Assembly (NCBI RefSeq): GCF_014204415.1
Contig: NZ_JACHLE010000001.1
Location: forward strand, 1,116,001-1,180,000
Length of the DNA stretch: 64,000 bases
Direction of reading: 5' to 3'
From: Chryseobacterium defluvii
Lineage (GTDB): Bacteria; Bacteroidota; Bacteroidia; Flavobacteriales; Weeksellaceae
Shown here: piece after piece, positions 52,367 to 63,311 of the stretch
How positions within the stretch are numbered: position 1 is the first letter of the stretch
How the letters are laid out: each line of letters begins with the position of its first letter
The notes under the pieces: model-generated
Database searches by the model: none
Told to the model about the DNA's origin: nothing
What the model saw: the letters and a program-made list of their open reading frames with translations, nothing else
Translations under genes and position numbers: made by a program

Positions 52367-52771
52367 TCAATGCATTGAGGAAAATTTTAAATCCTTATGC
52401 TTTGTTTCATCAAACTTTTCATTAAATATAATTTTGTTCCCGAAAGGATCATCTACTGTAAAGGCAACCGTATCATAAAAGGTTTTTTCAAGCCCGGGCC
52501 GGTTATATTTATATTTTTTTCCTATTAATTCCCTGTGATATTCCGCAACTCCTTCACCCCAGATAAAAACCCTGCTCCCAGGTGTTCAGTCACCGTGATG
52601 CTCACTTAAATGGAGAGTAATGTTATTTTTCTTCACTTCCATATAAACCGGAGTATTTTCTTCAAAAGAATGTTCCCACACGATTTCAAAACCCAGCCAG
52701 TCAACATAGAACTCAACTGTTTTCCGGTAATCAAAGATCCTGAGGATGGGAATAACCTGTTCTGCTTTCAT
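52367..52771 (-). pseudogene. VOC (bleomycin-resistance-like) gene interrupted by in-frame TGA
   Basis: From the ATG at 52771 the frame reads a normal VOC start (MKAEQVIPILRIFDYRKTVE), then FYVDWLGFEIVWEHSFEE and ITLHLSEHHGD, where TGA occurs (52588-52586). The same frame continues without another stop as TPGSRVFIWGEGVAEYHREL, then KTFYDTVAFTVDDPFGNKII, and ends at 52367. The stop replaces one residue in the HHGD-x-TPGS block, where relatives usually have a Cys or Ala. A single-base change (for example TGC to TGA) would explain this. The full length would be 134 residues, normal for the family. Recoding by selenocysteine is unlikely in Bacteroidota. Confidence 0.85.
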
Positions 52772-52795
52772 ATTCAATAAATTCTTAAAGTCAAA

Positions 52796-52830
52796 AAAGC
52801 CCTGCGAAAACACGATCTCCACAAGGCTTT
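52796..52830 (-). terminator. Terminator downstream of tpx
   Basis: AAAGCC and GGCTTT form a short stem with a 23-nt loop that has further pairing. On the minus strand it is followed by TTTTTGA. It lies 20 nt after the tpx stop, in the gap before the VOC gene. Confidence 0.6.
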
Positions 52831-52849
52831 ATAATTTATCTCTCTATAG

Positions 52850-53350
52850 TTATTTTAAGGCTGCAATTGCTGCCTCATAATCAGGTTCGTGGGTAATTTC
52901 GGAAACCTGCTCTGTGTAAATTATTTTATTGTTCTCGTCAGTAACAATTACTGCACGGCTCAGAAGTCCTTTCATCGGAGAGTCCGTAATAGTCACTTCA
53001 TAATCATCTCCGAAGCTGCTTCTGAAATCTGAAAGTGTCTCCACATTATTCAGTCCTTCCGCTGCACAGAATCTTCCGAGTGCAAAAGGCAGGTCTTTGG
53101 AAACATTAATAACAACAGTATTGTGCATCTTTGAAGCTTCTTCATTGAACTTTCTTGCAGAAGCGGCACAAATCCCTGTATCTATACTTGGAAAAATATT
53201 GAAGACTTTTTTCTTTCCGTCAAAGTTGGAAAGAGTTTTTACCTGTAAACCGGAATCTACCAGTGCAAAATCCCTTACGGTAGTTCCTACAGACGGAAGA
53301 ATTCCTATGGTATGCACTTCATTCCCTTTTAAAGTAATCGTAGTTGACAT
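52850..53350 (-). CDS. tpx: Thiol peroxidase (Tpx, atypical 2-Cys peroxiredoxin)
   Basis: A 166-residue peroxiredoxin that reduces H2O2 and organic peroxides using thioredoxin. The N-terminus is the Tpx-typical MSTTITLKGNEVHTIGILPS. The peroxidatic Cys61 is in FPSIDTGICAASARKFNEEA and the resolving Cys95 is in LPFALGRFCAAEGLNNVETL. The end is TDENNKIIYTEQVSEI. I chose the ATG at 53350; a start at 53377 adds 9 residues without family support. Both redox Cys are present, so the enzyme should be active in the cytoplasm. Confidence 0.97.
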   Translation of the reverse strand: MSTTITLKGNEVHTIGILPSVGTTVRDFALVDSGLQVKTLSNFDGKKKVFNIFPSIDTGICAASARKFNEEASKMHNTVVINVSKDLPFALGRFCAAEGLNNVETLSDFRSSFGDDYEVTITDSPMKGLLSRAVIVTDENNKIIYTEQVSEITHEPDYEAAIAALK

Positions 53351-53519
53351 AAACTCTGTTTTTTTTAGTTTCATCAAATTTACTCAAATTGCACCGCATT
53401 TCTTTTCAAATAAAGGTTAAATAATTCTTAAAGTGCAAAAACAAAAATAATCTTTACTAAAAATTGATTCAGACATTATTTTTTAGTTATATTCGCAGAC
53501 TTTACTAAAAAAACTAACC

Positions 53520-53972
53520 ATGCAAAAAAAAATTATTGTGTTGTTATTGGCAACGCCATTTTTGGGTTTTGCCCAGTCTGCGATTGGGAATCTCAATTCA
53601 GGGGCGGTATCTGCGGATAACTTTACACATTCTGTGGGAGAGATCTATGTGATCCCCACAGATCCTAACCAGAGTAACTCCGGTACAATGGGAATGCTTT
53701 ACCAGACTGTTTTACAGGTTTTAGGGGTCAATGAGCTTGAAAAGGAGAATATAAAAATCTACCCAAACCCTACCACAGATTTTATTTATGTAAAATTAAA
53801 TTCAATATCAAAAATTGATGAGGCTGAAGTATATGATGCTTCGGGAAGGCTTGTTTTAAAAACAAAATTAGAATCTGAAAAACTGGATTTGAGAACATTA
53901 AGTCAGGGGATTTATACTATTTCTTTCAAAAATTCAGACATCAAACCTATTAAAATTATCAAAAAACCTTAA
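53520..53972 (+). CDS. Small secreted protein with T9SS type A sorting domain
   Basis: A 150-residue exported protein: signal peptide IIVLLLATPFLGFAQ, a short passenger of about 55 residues (SAIGNLNSGAVSADNFTHSV), then a complete T9SS type A C-terminal domain. The sorting domain has IKIYPNPTTDFIYVKLNSIS, AEVYDASGRLVLKTKLESEK and LSQGIYTISFKNSDIKPIKI. This targets the protein to the type IX secretion machine and the cell surface. The passenger is very short and has no enzymatic domain. It is 11 nt upstream of a larger surface protein, so the two probably work together. Confidence 0.9.
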   Translation: MQKKIIVLLLATPFLGFAQSAIGNLNSGAVSADNFTHSVGEIYVIPTDPNQSNSGTMGMLYQTVLQVLGVNELEKENIKIYPNPTTDFIYVKLNSISKIDEAEVYDASGRLVLKTKLESEKLDLRTLSQGIYTISFKNSDIKPIKIIKKP

Positions 53973-53983
53973 AAAAACTATTC

Positions 53984-55102
53984 ATGAAAAAACTTTATAC
54001 TACTATAGGATTATTTATTGCCACTTTATTCAGTGCTCAGGTTCCACAGGCTTTCAGCTATCAGACTATTGCTTTTAATGCTTCCGGAGCTCCCATTGCC
54101 AACGGGAATGTTTCTTTGAGAGTAAGCATTATGGAAAATGGTGCAACAGGAACAGTTTTATATACTGAAACTCATAATAAAACCACCAATGCCAAAGGAC
54201 TGGTGAATCTTAACATCGGACAGGGAACCCCTGCTACCGGTAATTTCGGAGGGATCAACTGGGGAACCAATACCAAATTTGTAAAAGTGGAAATGGATCC
54301 GCAAGGGGGCTCCAACTACACCAATGTCGGAGTAAATCAATTGATGAGCGTTCCTTATGCCCAGGTAAGTAAAACCGTGGTTACAGGAGCAGGGCAGGGA
54401 ATTACCCTAGTTTCTCCTAACGGAACCAATTATACTCTAAGTGTAAATGATGCGGGAACTTTAAGTCTGCCTACAAATTCCGGCACATCCGGTAATAATC
54501 TGCCATCAAATCTTTATATGTATGGCTCTTATAATTCTTTCAATGCTTCTTCTGCAGAACTGTTAAGAGGAAACGGACTCCCAAAAGTAGGCTATAAATA
54601 TTTCCAGGCGAACACCCAAGTAAAATTTTTAGCTTCTCCGGGGAACGGGGCACAGACATATGGTTCTGATTCTTTCGGATCGCTGGTTGCCAACGGAGGT
54701 AATTACAATATTTCTTCCAATGGATTTTACCAGGTTTTGGTTGATTATAATACCGTGACGACTATAGGTGCTAATTTTGAAAATTTTAGCCCGCAAATTC
54801 AATTCACTTCATTATCAAGCCCGGTCCCTACAACTTCTGTTTCCTACAATACTTCTACAGGAAAGTTTACAATAAATGTTAATGGAGTTACTACCAGCAA
54901 TGGGGGTACTTTCTATTTAAGGTTAGCAGCGCTCGGTCCAAATTCTGAAGATATAGGAGATAATCTGAATGACGGGTCCTTTGATATAAATGGTGATCCA
55001 ATTACCTTTCCAAATCTTTCCCCTACCATTCCTAAGAATTATAAAATTGAATTCAATATCAATTTTGATGCAACCGGAACATATACAATAACCCAAATAT
55101 AA
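53984..55102 (+). CDS. Secreted surface protein of unknown function
   Basis: A 372-residue exported protein with signal TTIGLFIATLFSAQ and the N-terminal module frequent in Bacteroidota surface proteins: PQAFSYQTIAFNASGAPIAN, NVSLRVSIMENGATGTVLYT, NAKGLVNLNIGQGTPATGNF, and QLMSVPYAQVSKTV. The C-terminal 220 residues are beta-rich (YKYFQANTQVKFLASPGN) with a C1q/TNF-like or spike-like look but are not assigned. No sorting domain is present, so export beyond the outer membrane may depend on the upstream T9SS protein. A terminator follows 5 nt after the stop. Confidence 0.8.
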   Translation: MKKLYTTIGLFIATLFSAQVPQAFSYQTIAFNASGAPIANGNVSLRVSIMENGATGTVLYTETHNKTTNAKGLVNLNIGQGTPATGNFGGINWGTNTKFVKVEMDPQGGSNYTNVGVNQLMSVPYAQVSKTVVTGAGQGITLVSPNGTNYTLSVNDAGTLSLPTNSGTSGNNLPSNLYMYGSYNSFNASSAELLRGNGLPKVGYKYFQANTQVKFLASPGNGAQTYGSDSFGSLVANGGNYNISSNGFYQVLVDYNTVTTIGANFENFSPQIQFTSLSSPVPTTSVSYNTSTGKFTINVNGVTTSNGGTFYLRLAALGPNSEDIGDNLNDGSFDINGDPITFPNLSPTIPKNYKIEFNINFDATGTYTITQI

Positions 55103-55106
55103 ACTG

Positions 55107-55130
55107 AAAGAGGCAAAAGCCTCTTTTTTT
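55107..55130 (+). terminator. Terminator of the T9SS cargo pair
   Basis: A perfect 8-bp stem AAAGAGGC/GCCTCTTT with an AAAA loop, followed by a run of T. A standard rho-independent terminator. Confidence 0.9.
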
Positions 55131-55156
55131 ATTTAAACACTCCAATTAAACCGTGA

Positions 55157-57427
<2,271 letters not shown>

Positions 57428-57446
57428 TTCAATTGATATGATAAAC

Positions 57447-57477
57447 GAAAGCTCCTTTTTCAAGGGGCTTTTTTATT
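57447..57477 (+). terminator. Terminator of icd
   Basis: AAGCTCC and GGGGCTT form a stem (one G-T pair) around a T/CAA loop, followed by TTTTTTATT, 20 nt after the icd stop. Confidence 0.85.
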
Positions 57478-57675
57478 GGAATGATTTAAACTAAAAGTTT
57501 AAAAAATATCTTTTACGGGATGGCAAATATTTAAACACGTTAGTTTTATAAGTTTTCAAGCTATTCTCTTTATAATAAGTACACTTTAGAAGATTATTTT
57601 AATTGAACTTAATATTTGATTTCCAAAAAACTTATATGTTCTTCCATATATATTTAGCATTTAACTAAAGTGTTA

Positions 57676-57703
57676 TAAAAAAGCTTTTGCGGCTTTGTGG
57701 TTA
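57676..57703 (-). repeat. CCACAAAG dispersed repeat, copy 3 (inverted)
   Basis: The reverse complement reads TTAACCACAAAGCCGCAAAA followed by GCTTTTTT-like sequence, the third member of the family at 23940 and 52179. The rest of the 390-nt gap between icd and the MFS gene is AT-rich with no gene seen. Confidence 0.45.
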
Positions 57704-57869
57704 GAGAGGAAAATTTCGATTAAAGCCCGTTCACTAATAATTTATTTCATACAAAAATAAACCCTCCCAAAGTAGAATGAGAGGATCTGTCATTGAAAAT
57801 TATGAGTAGAAAATATAATTTTTAAGGTTGATGCAAAGTTTAAGACAAAATCTTTTAATCTTTTAATAA

Positions 57870-59069
57870 TTAATTATATACCTTTCTTATCCTGATCATA
57901 CTTAAAATAAACAGTCCCAGCATACCCAGTATAAAATACCCTTCCGCAACCTGCAACTGAATCTCAGGCCTGATGAACGCCACAATTCCATAGCTTACTG
58001 CTGAGGTAATGATGAACGCTACCCCACCTGTTAAACCACCTGCAAGTCCCGCAGAATTTGGAAATCGTCCAAGACAGTAAGAAAAATAATTATTAAAAAT
58101 AAATCCTGCAGTAACATGAATAGCAAAGGCAAAAGCCACTAAAGTATAGAGGGTACTTGTAAAATAAGATACGGCAAACATCAGGACGATCAGGGCAAGC
58201 TGAATGAAATTAGCATACCGGATCTTGGGCAGAAATGCCTTATTGATCAACGCCCGCCCTAAAAATCCCCCTACCATCCAGGCAAAGCCCAAGATCAGGG
58301 AAACATAGCCTGCAATGACTTCAGAATACCCCATTTTATGCTCAATAATGAATGCGCCGCAAAGATTAAAGAAGATCACCATGGCATAGCTCAGCCCGCA
58401 CATCAGCATTCCGTAGAAGAAATCTTTGGCTTTGAACATCATCTCATATTCTTTCAACAAAAAGCTGATATGAAAAGGATTTCTCACTTTTAAGGTCTCC
58501 CCTGAAAATATCAATTCCAGGATCAGCAATAATAAACTGTATCCTGCCAATACGTAAAAATTGGACTGCCAGCCGAAATGCTTCTGCAAATACCCTCCTA
58601 TAAACGGCGCAATGATAGGCCCTACTGACCATACGATCGTCATAATGCTTAAATAATGCTTACGTTCTTCTCCTTCATACATATCCACAAAGAACGCCCG
58701 TTTGGAAACTACCGCAAGCCCGGACAGCATCCCCTGCAACACCCGCATTGTGTAGATCACCATAATATTTTGAGTGGATGCGGTAATCAAAAACGTAACC
58801 ACAAATAAAGCCAGGGAGATCAGGGCAATTCTGTATCGTCCAAATGAATCCACCACACTTCCGGCAAAGAACTGGGTAAGCCCATAACTGATCAGGAATA
58901 TGGATAAGGTAAGCTGAATGCTGCTTTCCGGAAGATTAAGCTCTGTTGCCATACTCGGCATGGAAGGCAGGTAAATATCCGTCGCCAGGCCGGACATGGG
59001 GATCATGGCAAAAGCAAGGATCGTAGCGATAAATTTATTTTTCTCTTTAAGGGTCTTCATTTCCTTCAT
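57870..59069 (-). CDS. Bcr/CflA-type MFS multidrug efflux transporter
   Basis: A 399-residue major-facilitator transporter with 12 membrane segments. The family start is IPMSGLATDIYLPSMPSMAT, the hallmark of Bcr/CflA drug-resistance transporters. Motif A is GSVVDSFGRYRIALISLALF, and LSGLAVVSKRAFFVDMYEGE follows in the fifth-helix region. It would expel drugs or metabolites across the inner membrane using protons. It is followed in the opposite order on the chromosome by an aldo/keto reductase (65 nt upstream) and an AraC regulator, so these may form a stress-response set. The start at 59069 is supported by MKEMKTLKEKNK; an alternative ATG is four codons on. Confidence 0.92.
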   Translation of the reverse strand: MKEMKTLKEKNKFIATILAFAMIPMSGLATDIYLPSMPSMATELNLPESSIQLTLSIFLISYGLTQFFAGSVVDSFGRYRIALISLALFVVTFLITASTQNIMVIYTMRVLQGMLSGLAVVSKRAFFVDMYEGEERKHYLSIMTIVWSVGPIIAPFIGGYLQKHFGWQSNFYVLAGYSLLLLILELIFSGETLKVRNPFHISFLLKEYEMMFKAKDFFYGMLMCGLSYAMVIFFNLCGAFIIEHKMGYSEVIAGYVSLILGFAWMVGGFLGRALINKAFLPKIRYANFIQLALIVLMFAVSYFTSTLYTLVAFAFAIHVTAGFIFNNYFSYCLGRFPNSAGLAGGLTGGVAFIITSAVSYGIVAFIRPEIQLQVAEGYFILGMLGLFILSMIRIRKVYN

Positions 59070-59133
59070 TCCTCTTTTTTGTAAAAATAAGGATCCCCGA
59101 ATGGTTTTTCAGGAATCCTGACGATATTGATGT

Positions 59134-60135
59134 TTAATTATTGACCAGCTTCATAGAACCTTCGCTGTATCTTTCTCCTGTATTCGGATATTTTTTCAGA
59201 ATGGCATCTATAGTATCCAGATCGGATGGAGAGAGCTCAATCCCGGCTGCTTCAATATTTTCTTCAAGGTATTTGATCCGTTTTGTCCCGGGGATCGGAA
59301 TAATGTCTTCCCCCTGGTTCAACACCCATGCTAAGGCCAGCTGCGTTCCTTTTACTCCTTTGGATGCGGCAAAATCATTGATCTCTTTTGCTAAGTTCCT
59401 GTTGTTCTCAAGATTTTCCTGCTGATAACGTGGTAAAGATTTTCTGAAGTCATCATCCCCAAAGTTCTGAACTTCGTTAATATTGGCAAAAAGACCTCTC
59501 GCCAAAGGAGAATAAGGCACTAAAACAATTCCAAGTTCCCTGATCGTTGCCAGAATCTCTTTTTCAACATCTCTGGTAAGGATAGAATACTCGGACTGTA
59601 ATGCTGTGATCGGATGGATCTTATTGGCTTTCCTGATCGATTCTGCTGAAGCCTCCGACAGTCCCAGATATTTTACTTTACCCTCTTTCACCAACTCAGC
59701 CATGGCTCCTACCGTTTCTTCTACAGGAACATTGGGATCTACCCTATGGGCATAATAAAGGTCTATGGTGTCTATCTTTAATCTTTGTAGACTTTGATCC
59801 ACGGCCTGCCTGATCCATTCCGGAGAGCCGTCAAAATAGGTTCCCGGCGCCCCGCTGTGGCTGGCTTTCTCATCTTTGAACCTGAATCCGAATTTGGTGG
59901 CAATAAAAATCTTATCACGATTCGGGACCAGAACTTTAGAGATCAGCTTTTCATTTTCTCCGTTGGCATACATATCTGCCGTATCCCAAAAGTTGACCCC
60001 GAGATCCAAAGCCCTGTGCAATGTGCTGATGCTCTCCTGCTCGTCTGCAGGGCCATAGGCAAAACTCATTCCCATACATCCCAGTCCGATGGCAGATAAC
60101 TGCTCTCCTGTGTTTCCTAATTTTCTGAATTTCAT
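59134..60135 (-). CDS. Aldo/keto reductase
   Basis: A 333-residue (beta/alpha)8-barrel NADPH reductase of the AKR family. The catalytic tetrad is visible: Asp and Tyr in NFWDTADMYANGENEKLI, Lys in IFIATKFGFRF, and His in DLYYAHRVDPNVPVEETV. The NADPH-binding C-terminus is IIPIPGTKRIKYLEENIEAA. The sequence is close to the YajO/AKR12-type general reductases (MKFRKLGNTGEQLSAIGLGC). It lies 87 nt downstream of the AraC gene on the same strand, which suggests control by that regulator. Likely substrates are aldehydes or quinones. Confidence 0.95.
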   Translation of the reverse strand: MKFRKLGNTGEQLSAIGLGCMGMSFAYGPADEQESISTLHRALDLGVNFWDTADMYANGENEKLISKVLVPNRDKIFIATKFGFRFKDEKASHSGAPGTYFDGSPEWIRQAVDQSLQRLKIDTIDLYYAHRVDPNVPVEETVGAMAELVKEGKVKYLGLSEASAESIRKANKIHPITALQSEYSILTRDVEKEILATIRELGIVLVPYSPLARGLFANINEVQNFGDDDFRKSLPRYQQENLENNRNLAKEINDFAASKGVKGTQLALAWVLNQGEDIIPIPGTKRIKYLEENIEAAGIELSPSDLDTIDAILKKYPNTGERYSEGSMKLVNN

Positions 60136-60222
60136 AATTGTTTGTGATTTTAATTACAGGAACAAAATTAGAACAAGAATTCGTTGCGCCCGATATAGAA
60201 TTCAAACCAAGAATTATAGAAT

Positions 60223-61125
60223 TCAAACCAGATTACTTCTCAAGGTATTGGGAGCATATCCTGTCTGTTTTTTGAAGTAGTTGGTAAAATAGGCGGGTTC
60301 CTCAAATCCAAGGCCATATGCAATTTCGGAAATATTCCAGTCCGTATGTTTTAAAAGAGCATTAGCTTCCTGAATAATCCTTGCCGTGATCTGTTGGGTC
60401 GTAGTTTTCCCGGTGATCTCTTTTACGGAACGGTTCAGGGAATTTACGTGAATAGACAGGCTTTCCGCAAAATCATTAGGTGTTTTCAGCCTGAGATATG
60501 CCTCCGGGCTGTCGATGGGAAATTGTCTTTCAAGCAGCTCCATAAACAGAGAGGCCACCCTTTGCGAAGCATTCTGGTAATGCTCAAAATTATCTGCAGG
60601 TTGCATTTTCATGGTTTCATGGACCAGAAGATGCAGGTATGCCCGAAGCATATCATATTTATGAATATAATCGGACTGAATTTCAGCTACCATTTTAAGA
60701 AACAGCCCGGAAACCGATCTTTGCTGCTCTTCGTCAACAAAGAATACCGGACTTCCCCCGATTTTGAAAAGCGGCGAGTCCTGAAGGTTTCCCATACGGT
60801 TTCCATTTTGCAGGAACTGATCTGTAAAAAGACAGAACCAGCCTGTCTGATCTTCATCTTCCGCTTCCCATGAGTAAGGCACTACAGGATTTGAAAATAA
60901 CAAAGCAGGCTTATCCACATAGATCCATTTATCGGCGTAATGCAGCCTTCCTTTTCCTATGATCAGTGAGATCTTATAATAATCCCTTCTGCTGTAAGGC
61001 GTGACTGATGAACAATTTTCCCGGGAAAAAACATTAAAATGACCGATTCCGGGAGTTTTGATGCATGAAAAACCCTCTTTGGCATTACGCTCATAAAATC
61101 CTTTGACTGTTTCTATTGATTCCAT
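60223..61125 (-). CDS. AraC-family transcriptional regulator
   Basis: A 300-residue regulator. The N-terminal cupin-like sensor (about 20-160: GRLHYADKWIYVDKPALLFS) is followed by an AraC DNA-binding domain at about 200-295. That domain has two helix-turn-helix units: NDFAESLSIHVNSLNRSVKE and WNISEIAYGLGFEEPAYFTN, ending YFKKQTGYAPNTLRSNLV. The full signature is present. It probably senses a small molecule and controls the downstream aldo/keto reductase and efflux gene; no operator was identified. Terminator-like sequence lies just upstream, separating it from the next gene. Confidence 0.95.
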   Translation of the reverse strand: MESIETVKGFYERNAKEGFSCIKTPGIGHFNVFSRENCSSVTPYSRRDYYKISLIIGKGRLHYADKWIYVDKPALLFSNPVVPYSWEAEDEDQTGWFCLFTDQFLQNGNRMGNLQDSPLFKIGGSPVFFVDEEQQRSVSGLFLKMVAEIQSDYIHKYDMLRAYLHLLVHETMKMQPADNFEHYQNASQRVASLFMELLERQFPIDSPEAYLRLKTPNDFAESLSIHVNSLNRSVKEITGKTTTQQITARIIQEANALLKHTDWNISEIAYGLGFEEPAYFTNYFKKQTGYAPNTLRSNLV

Positions 61126-61190
61126 GTCTCAAAATTATAAAATTCAAACATCACTTTTTCATGCAATCATCATGATCGATAAAATAAAAA

Positions 61191-61216
61191 ATGACCGGCT
61201 CAAAAAAACCGGTCAT
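61191..61216 (-). terminator. Terminator of the His-rich secreted protein gene
   Basis: A perfect 8-bp stem ATGACCGG/CCGGTCAT with a 10-nt loop. On the minus strand it is followed by TTTTTTATTTT, 30 nt after the stop of the gene at 61246. Confidence 0.9.
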
Positions 61217-61245
61217 AAAAAACTGAATATATAGTTGATCGCTGC

Positions 61246-61671
61246 CTAATGCTTATGGTCTTTACCATTATTCATATGAACAGCTTTGCTTTTTTTATCG
61301 ATATGTTTATATTTCTTATCATTATTTTTATTTCTGTTGTATACCGCAACAGGATTCTGTCCTTTATAATATTTGTTTTTAAATTTTACATATTTATCAT
61401 TTCCCAAAATCCTTTCTATCTCAGAATACCGGTCTGCTCTCCATCTGTCGGGGCTATCTCCATATACCCTGAGCCACGTGTTATAATCCGCATACCTGTC
61501 ATTAAGAGCATTGAGCTGCTTAACCTGGGTGGAAGAGAGAAGCAGATCTGCAGCTACAGCCCCCCAATTAACATCTGTGACACTTCTTCTATAATCATTG
61601 TAATAATCGGACTGTGCATAACTTAAAGTGAATGCGCCTAAAAATAATATAGTCCATGCTATTTTTTTCAT
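61246..61671 (-). CDS. Secreted small protein with basic His-rich tail
   Basis: A 141-residue exported protein: signal IAWTILFLGAFTLSYAQ, then a helical core with GAVAADLLLSSTQVKQLNAL and NDRYADYNTWLRVYGDSPDR, and a basic low-complexity tail NRNKNNDKKYKHIDKKS ending with His residues. The pattern LSSTQVKQLNALNDRY resembles periplasmic sensor helices of the LTxxQ/CpxP type. The His-rich end may bind metal. It has its own strong terminator. I assign no function. Confidence 0.7.
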   Translation of the reverse strand: MKKIAWTILFLGAFTLSYAQSDYYNDYRRSVTDVNWGAVAADLLLSSTQVKQLNALNDRYADYNTWLRVYGDSPDRWRADRYSEIERILGNDKYVKFKNKYYKGQNPVAVYNRNKNNDKKYKHIDKKSKAVHMNNGKDHKH

Positions 61672-61823
61672 CTCTGCCAGTTTTCTGATTAGATTATATT
61701 TAGCAATGACAATTAAAATGCCAAATCAATTAACTCAGCTCATAATTTTTGTTAAAACAATAGGACAATTTGATTATGACTGCAATATTTTCTATATTTA
61801 TATAGAATCATCAGATCTTAATT

Positions 61824-63104
61824 ATGGAGGTCGTTATTATCATTCTTCTTATTTTGCTCAACGGCATTTTCTCAATGTCAGAGATGGCCTTAGTGTCTTC
61901 AAGAAATTTTAAACTGAAAAATGAAAAGAGAAAGGGCAATTCCAATGCTAAAAAGGCCTTAGACCTTTCTGAAAATCCCAACAAATTCCTTTCAACAGTA
62001 CAAATCGGGATTACTTTGATCGGAATCCTTCTCGGGATTTATTCCGGAGACAGACTTACGGCAGGTTTGGCAGATTATATCTCAAAATATGAGTTTTTGT
62101 CTCCTTACTCTAACGGAATCTCCTCAGCACTTATTGTAATCATTATTACTTTTCTATCTATTGTTTTCGGAGAGCTGATTCCCAAAAGGCTGGGACTGAA
62201 ATTTCCTGAAAAAATTGCCATGCTTGTTGCTAAACCGATGTATTGGCTTTCTATGCTTGCCTCTCCTTTCGTATGGCTTCTCACAATTACTAACGAGGGC
62301 TTTCTAAAACTTTTCGGGATCAGCAGTGATGAAAAAGAAGCGGTGACCGAAGAGGAAATAAAATCCATCATTAAAGAAGGAAAGGAAGACGGAGTTATTG
62401 AGGAAAAAGAACATGATGTCTTAAAGAATGCTTTTGAGCTGACCGACAGGAAGGTTAGTTCTCTTGCCACCCACCGTTCTAAAGTGGTCTTCCTAGATGC
62501 TGATGACTGCTATAAAACCGTAAAAGAAAAACTCAAAAACAGTACCTATTCCACCTATCCCGTGACAGAAGGAAATAATCCTGATCATATTATAGGGATT
62601 GTAAAGATGAGGGACCTGTTTGATCTGGATCATGACCATTTTAATCTACGTGAACACTTTAGAAAAGCGGTCTTCGTGAGTGAAAACTCATTCATCTATC
62701 CGCTTATGGAAAGCTTTCAGAATAATAAATCCCATATTGCCATCGTGATCGACGAATACGGAACGACTAAAGGGATCATCACTCTCAACGATATTCTGGA
62801 CGATCTGGTAGGCAATATTCCTGATGGTTTCGATAAGGAGCCGGAAATTATAAAACGAAACGAAAATTCATGGCTGATCGATGGGAAGTGCTCTATTTAT
62901 GATTTTAAAAGGTATTTTAAATTAGAGATTGATGAAGGAGTTGAGAAAAACTTCGTCAGTGTTTCGGGGCTGTTCATTGGCGAGAGCGGAACTGTTCCCA
63001 AAACAGGAGACAAAATAAAGATAGGTAATCTGACCCTTGAGATCATTGACAAAGACGGAAACAGGATTGATAAGATACTGGCGATGAGGACGGATAATCA
63101 ATGA
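61824..63104 (+). CDS. CNNM/CorC-type transporter (hemolysin family)
   Basis: A 426-residue membrane protein of the CNNM/CorC group, thought to export Mg2+ or related divalent cations. The DUF21 membrane domain (about 1-180: VVIIILLILLNGIFSMSEMA, FLSTVQIGITLIGILLGIYS) is followed by a CBS pair at about 200-330 (TYSTYPVTEGNNPDHIIGIV, KSHIAIVIDEYGTTKGIITL). A CorC/HlyC domain closes the protein (SWLIDGKCSIYDFKRYFKLE). Length and order match. The start at 61824 gives the standard N-terminus. A 7-bp tandem repeat GATAAGG begins at the 3' end of the gene. Confidence 0.95.
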   Translation: MEVVIIILLILLNGIFSMSEMALVSSRNFKLKNEKRKGNSNAKKALDLSENPNKFLSTVQIGITLIGILLGIYSGDRLTAGLADYISKYEFLSPYSNGISSALIVIIITFLSIVFGELIPKRLGLKFPEKIAMLVAKPMYWLSMLASPFVWLLTITNEGFLKLFGISSDEKEAVTEEEIKSIIKEGKEDGVIEEKEHDVLKNAFELTDRKVSSLATHRSKVVFLDADDCYKTVKEKLKNSTYSTYPVTEGNNPDHIIGIVKMRDLFDLDHDHFNLREHFRKAVFVSENSFIYPLMESFQNNKSHIAIVIDEYGTTKGIITLNDILDDLVGNIPDGFDKEPEIIKRNENSWLIDGKCSIYDFKRYFKLEIDEGVEKNFVSVSGLFIGESGTVPKTGDKIKIGNLTLEIIDKDGNRIDKILAMRTDNQ

Positions 63105-63127
63105 TAAGGGATAAGGGATAAGGGATG
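63103..63127. repeat. GATAAGG heptamer repeat
   Basis: Three tandem GATAAGG units and a partial fourth (GATGAG) directly after the stop of the CNNM gene. It may be a simple repeat that expands by slippage. The 180 nt that follow have no gene. Confidence 0.6.
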
Positions 63128-63311
63128 AGTGATGGATTTGAGGTATTAAGGAATTTATGTTATTTACTTTATTATTCCTTAAACTTCGGGCTTTTCAATC
63201 ATTAAATTTAAATTTAGAGTATTATATTATTTTTAATTTGTAATTTTAAAGGAGTGAATCTATACAGAGAGGTTCTCCAACCATTTTTTAATCCCAAAAA
63301 TCTCAATAATT

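Noticed and set aside
52586..52588. Selenocysteine codon in the VOC gene
   Set aside because: No SECIS-like hairpin is evident after the TGA and selenoprotein use is not expected in this lineage. A point mutation is simpler.
60394..60873. 159-residue open frame on the + strand inside the AraC gene
   Set aside because: Antisense shadow of the AraC regulator; no promoter or known domain.
61249..61626. 125-residue hydrophobic frame opposite the His-rich secreted protein
   Set aside because: Antisense shadow. Its Ile/Phe richness comes from the Lys/Asn/Asp codons of the real gene on the minus strand, which has a signal peptide and a strong terminator.
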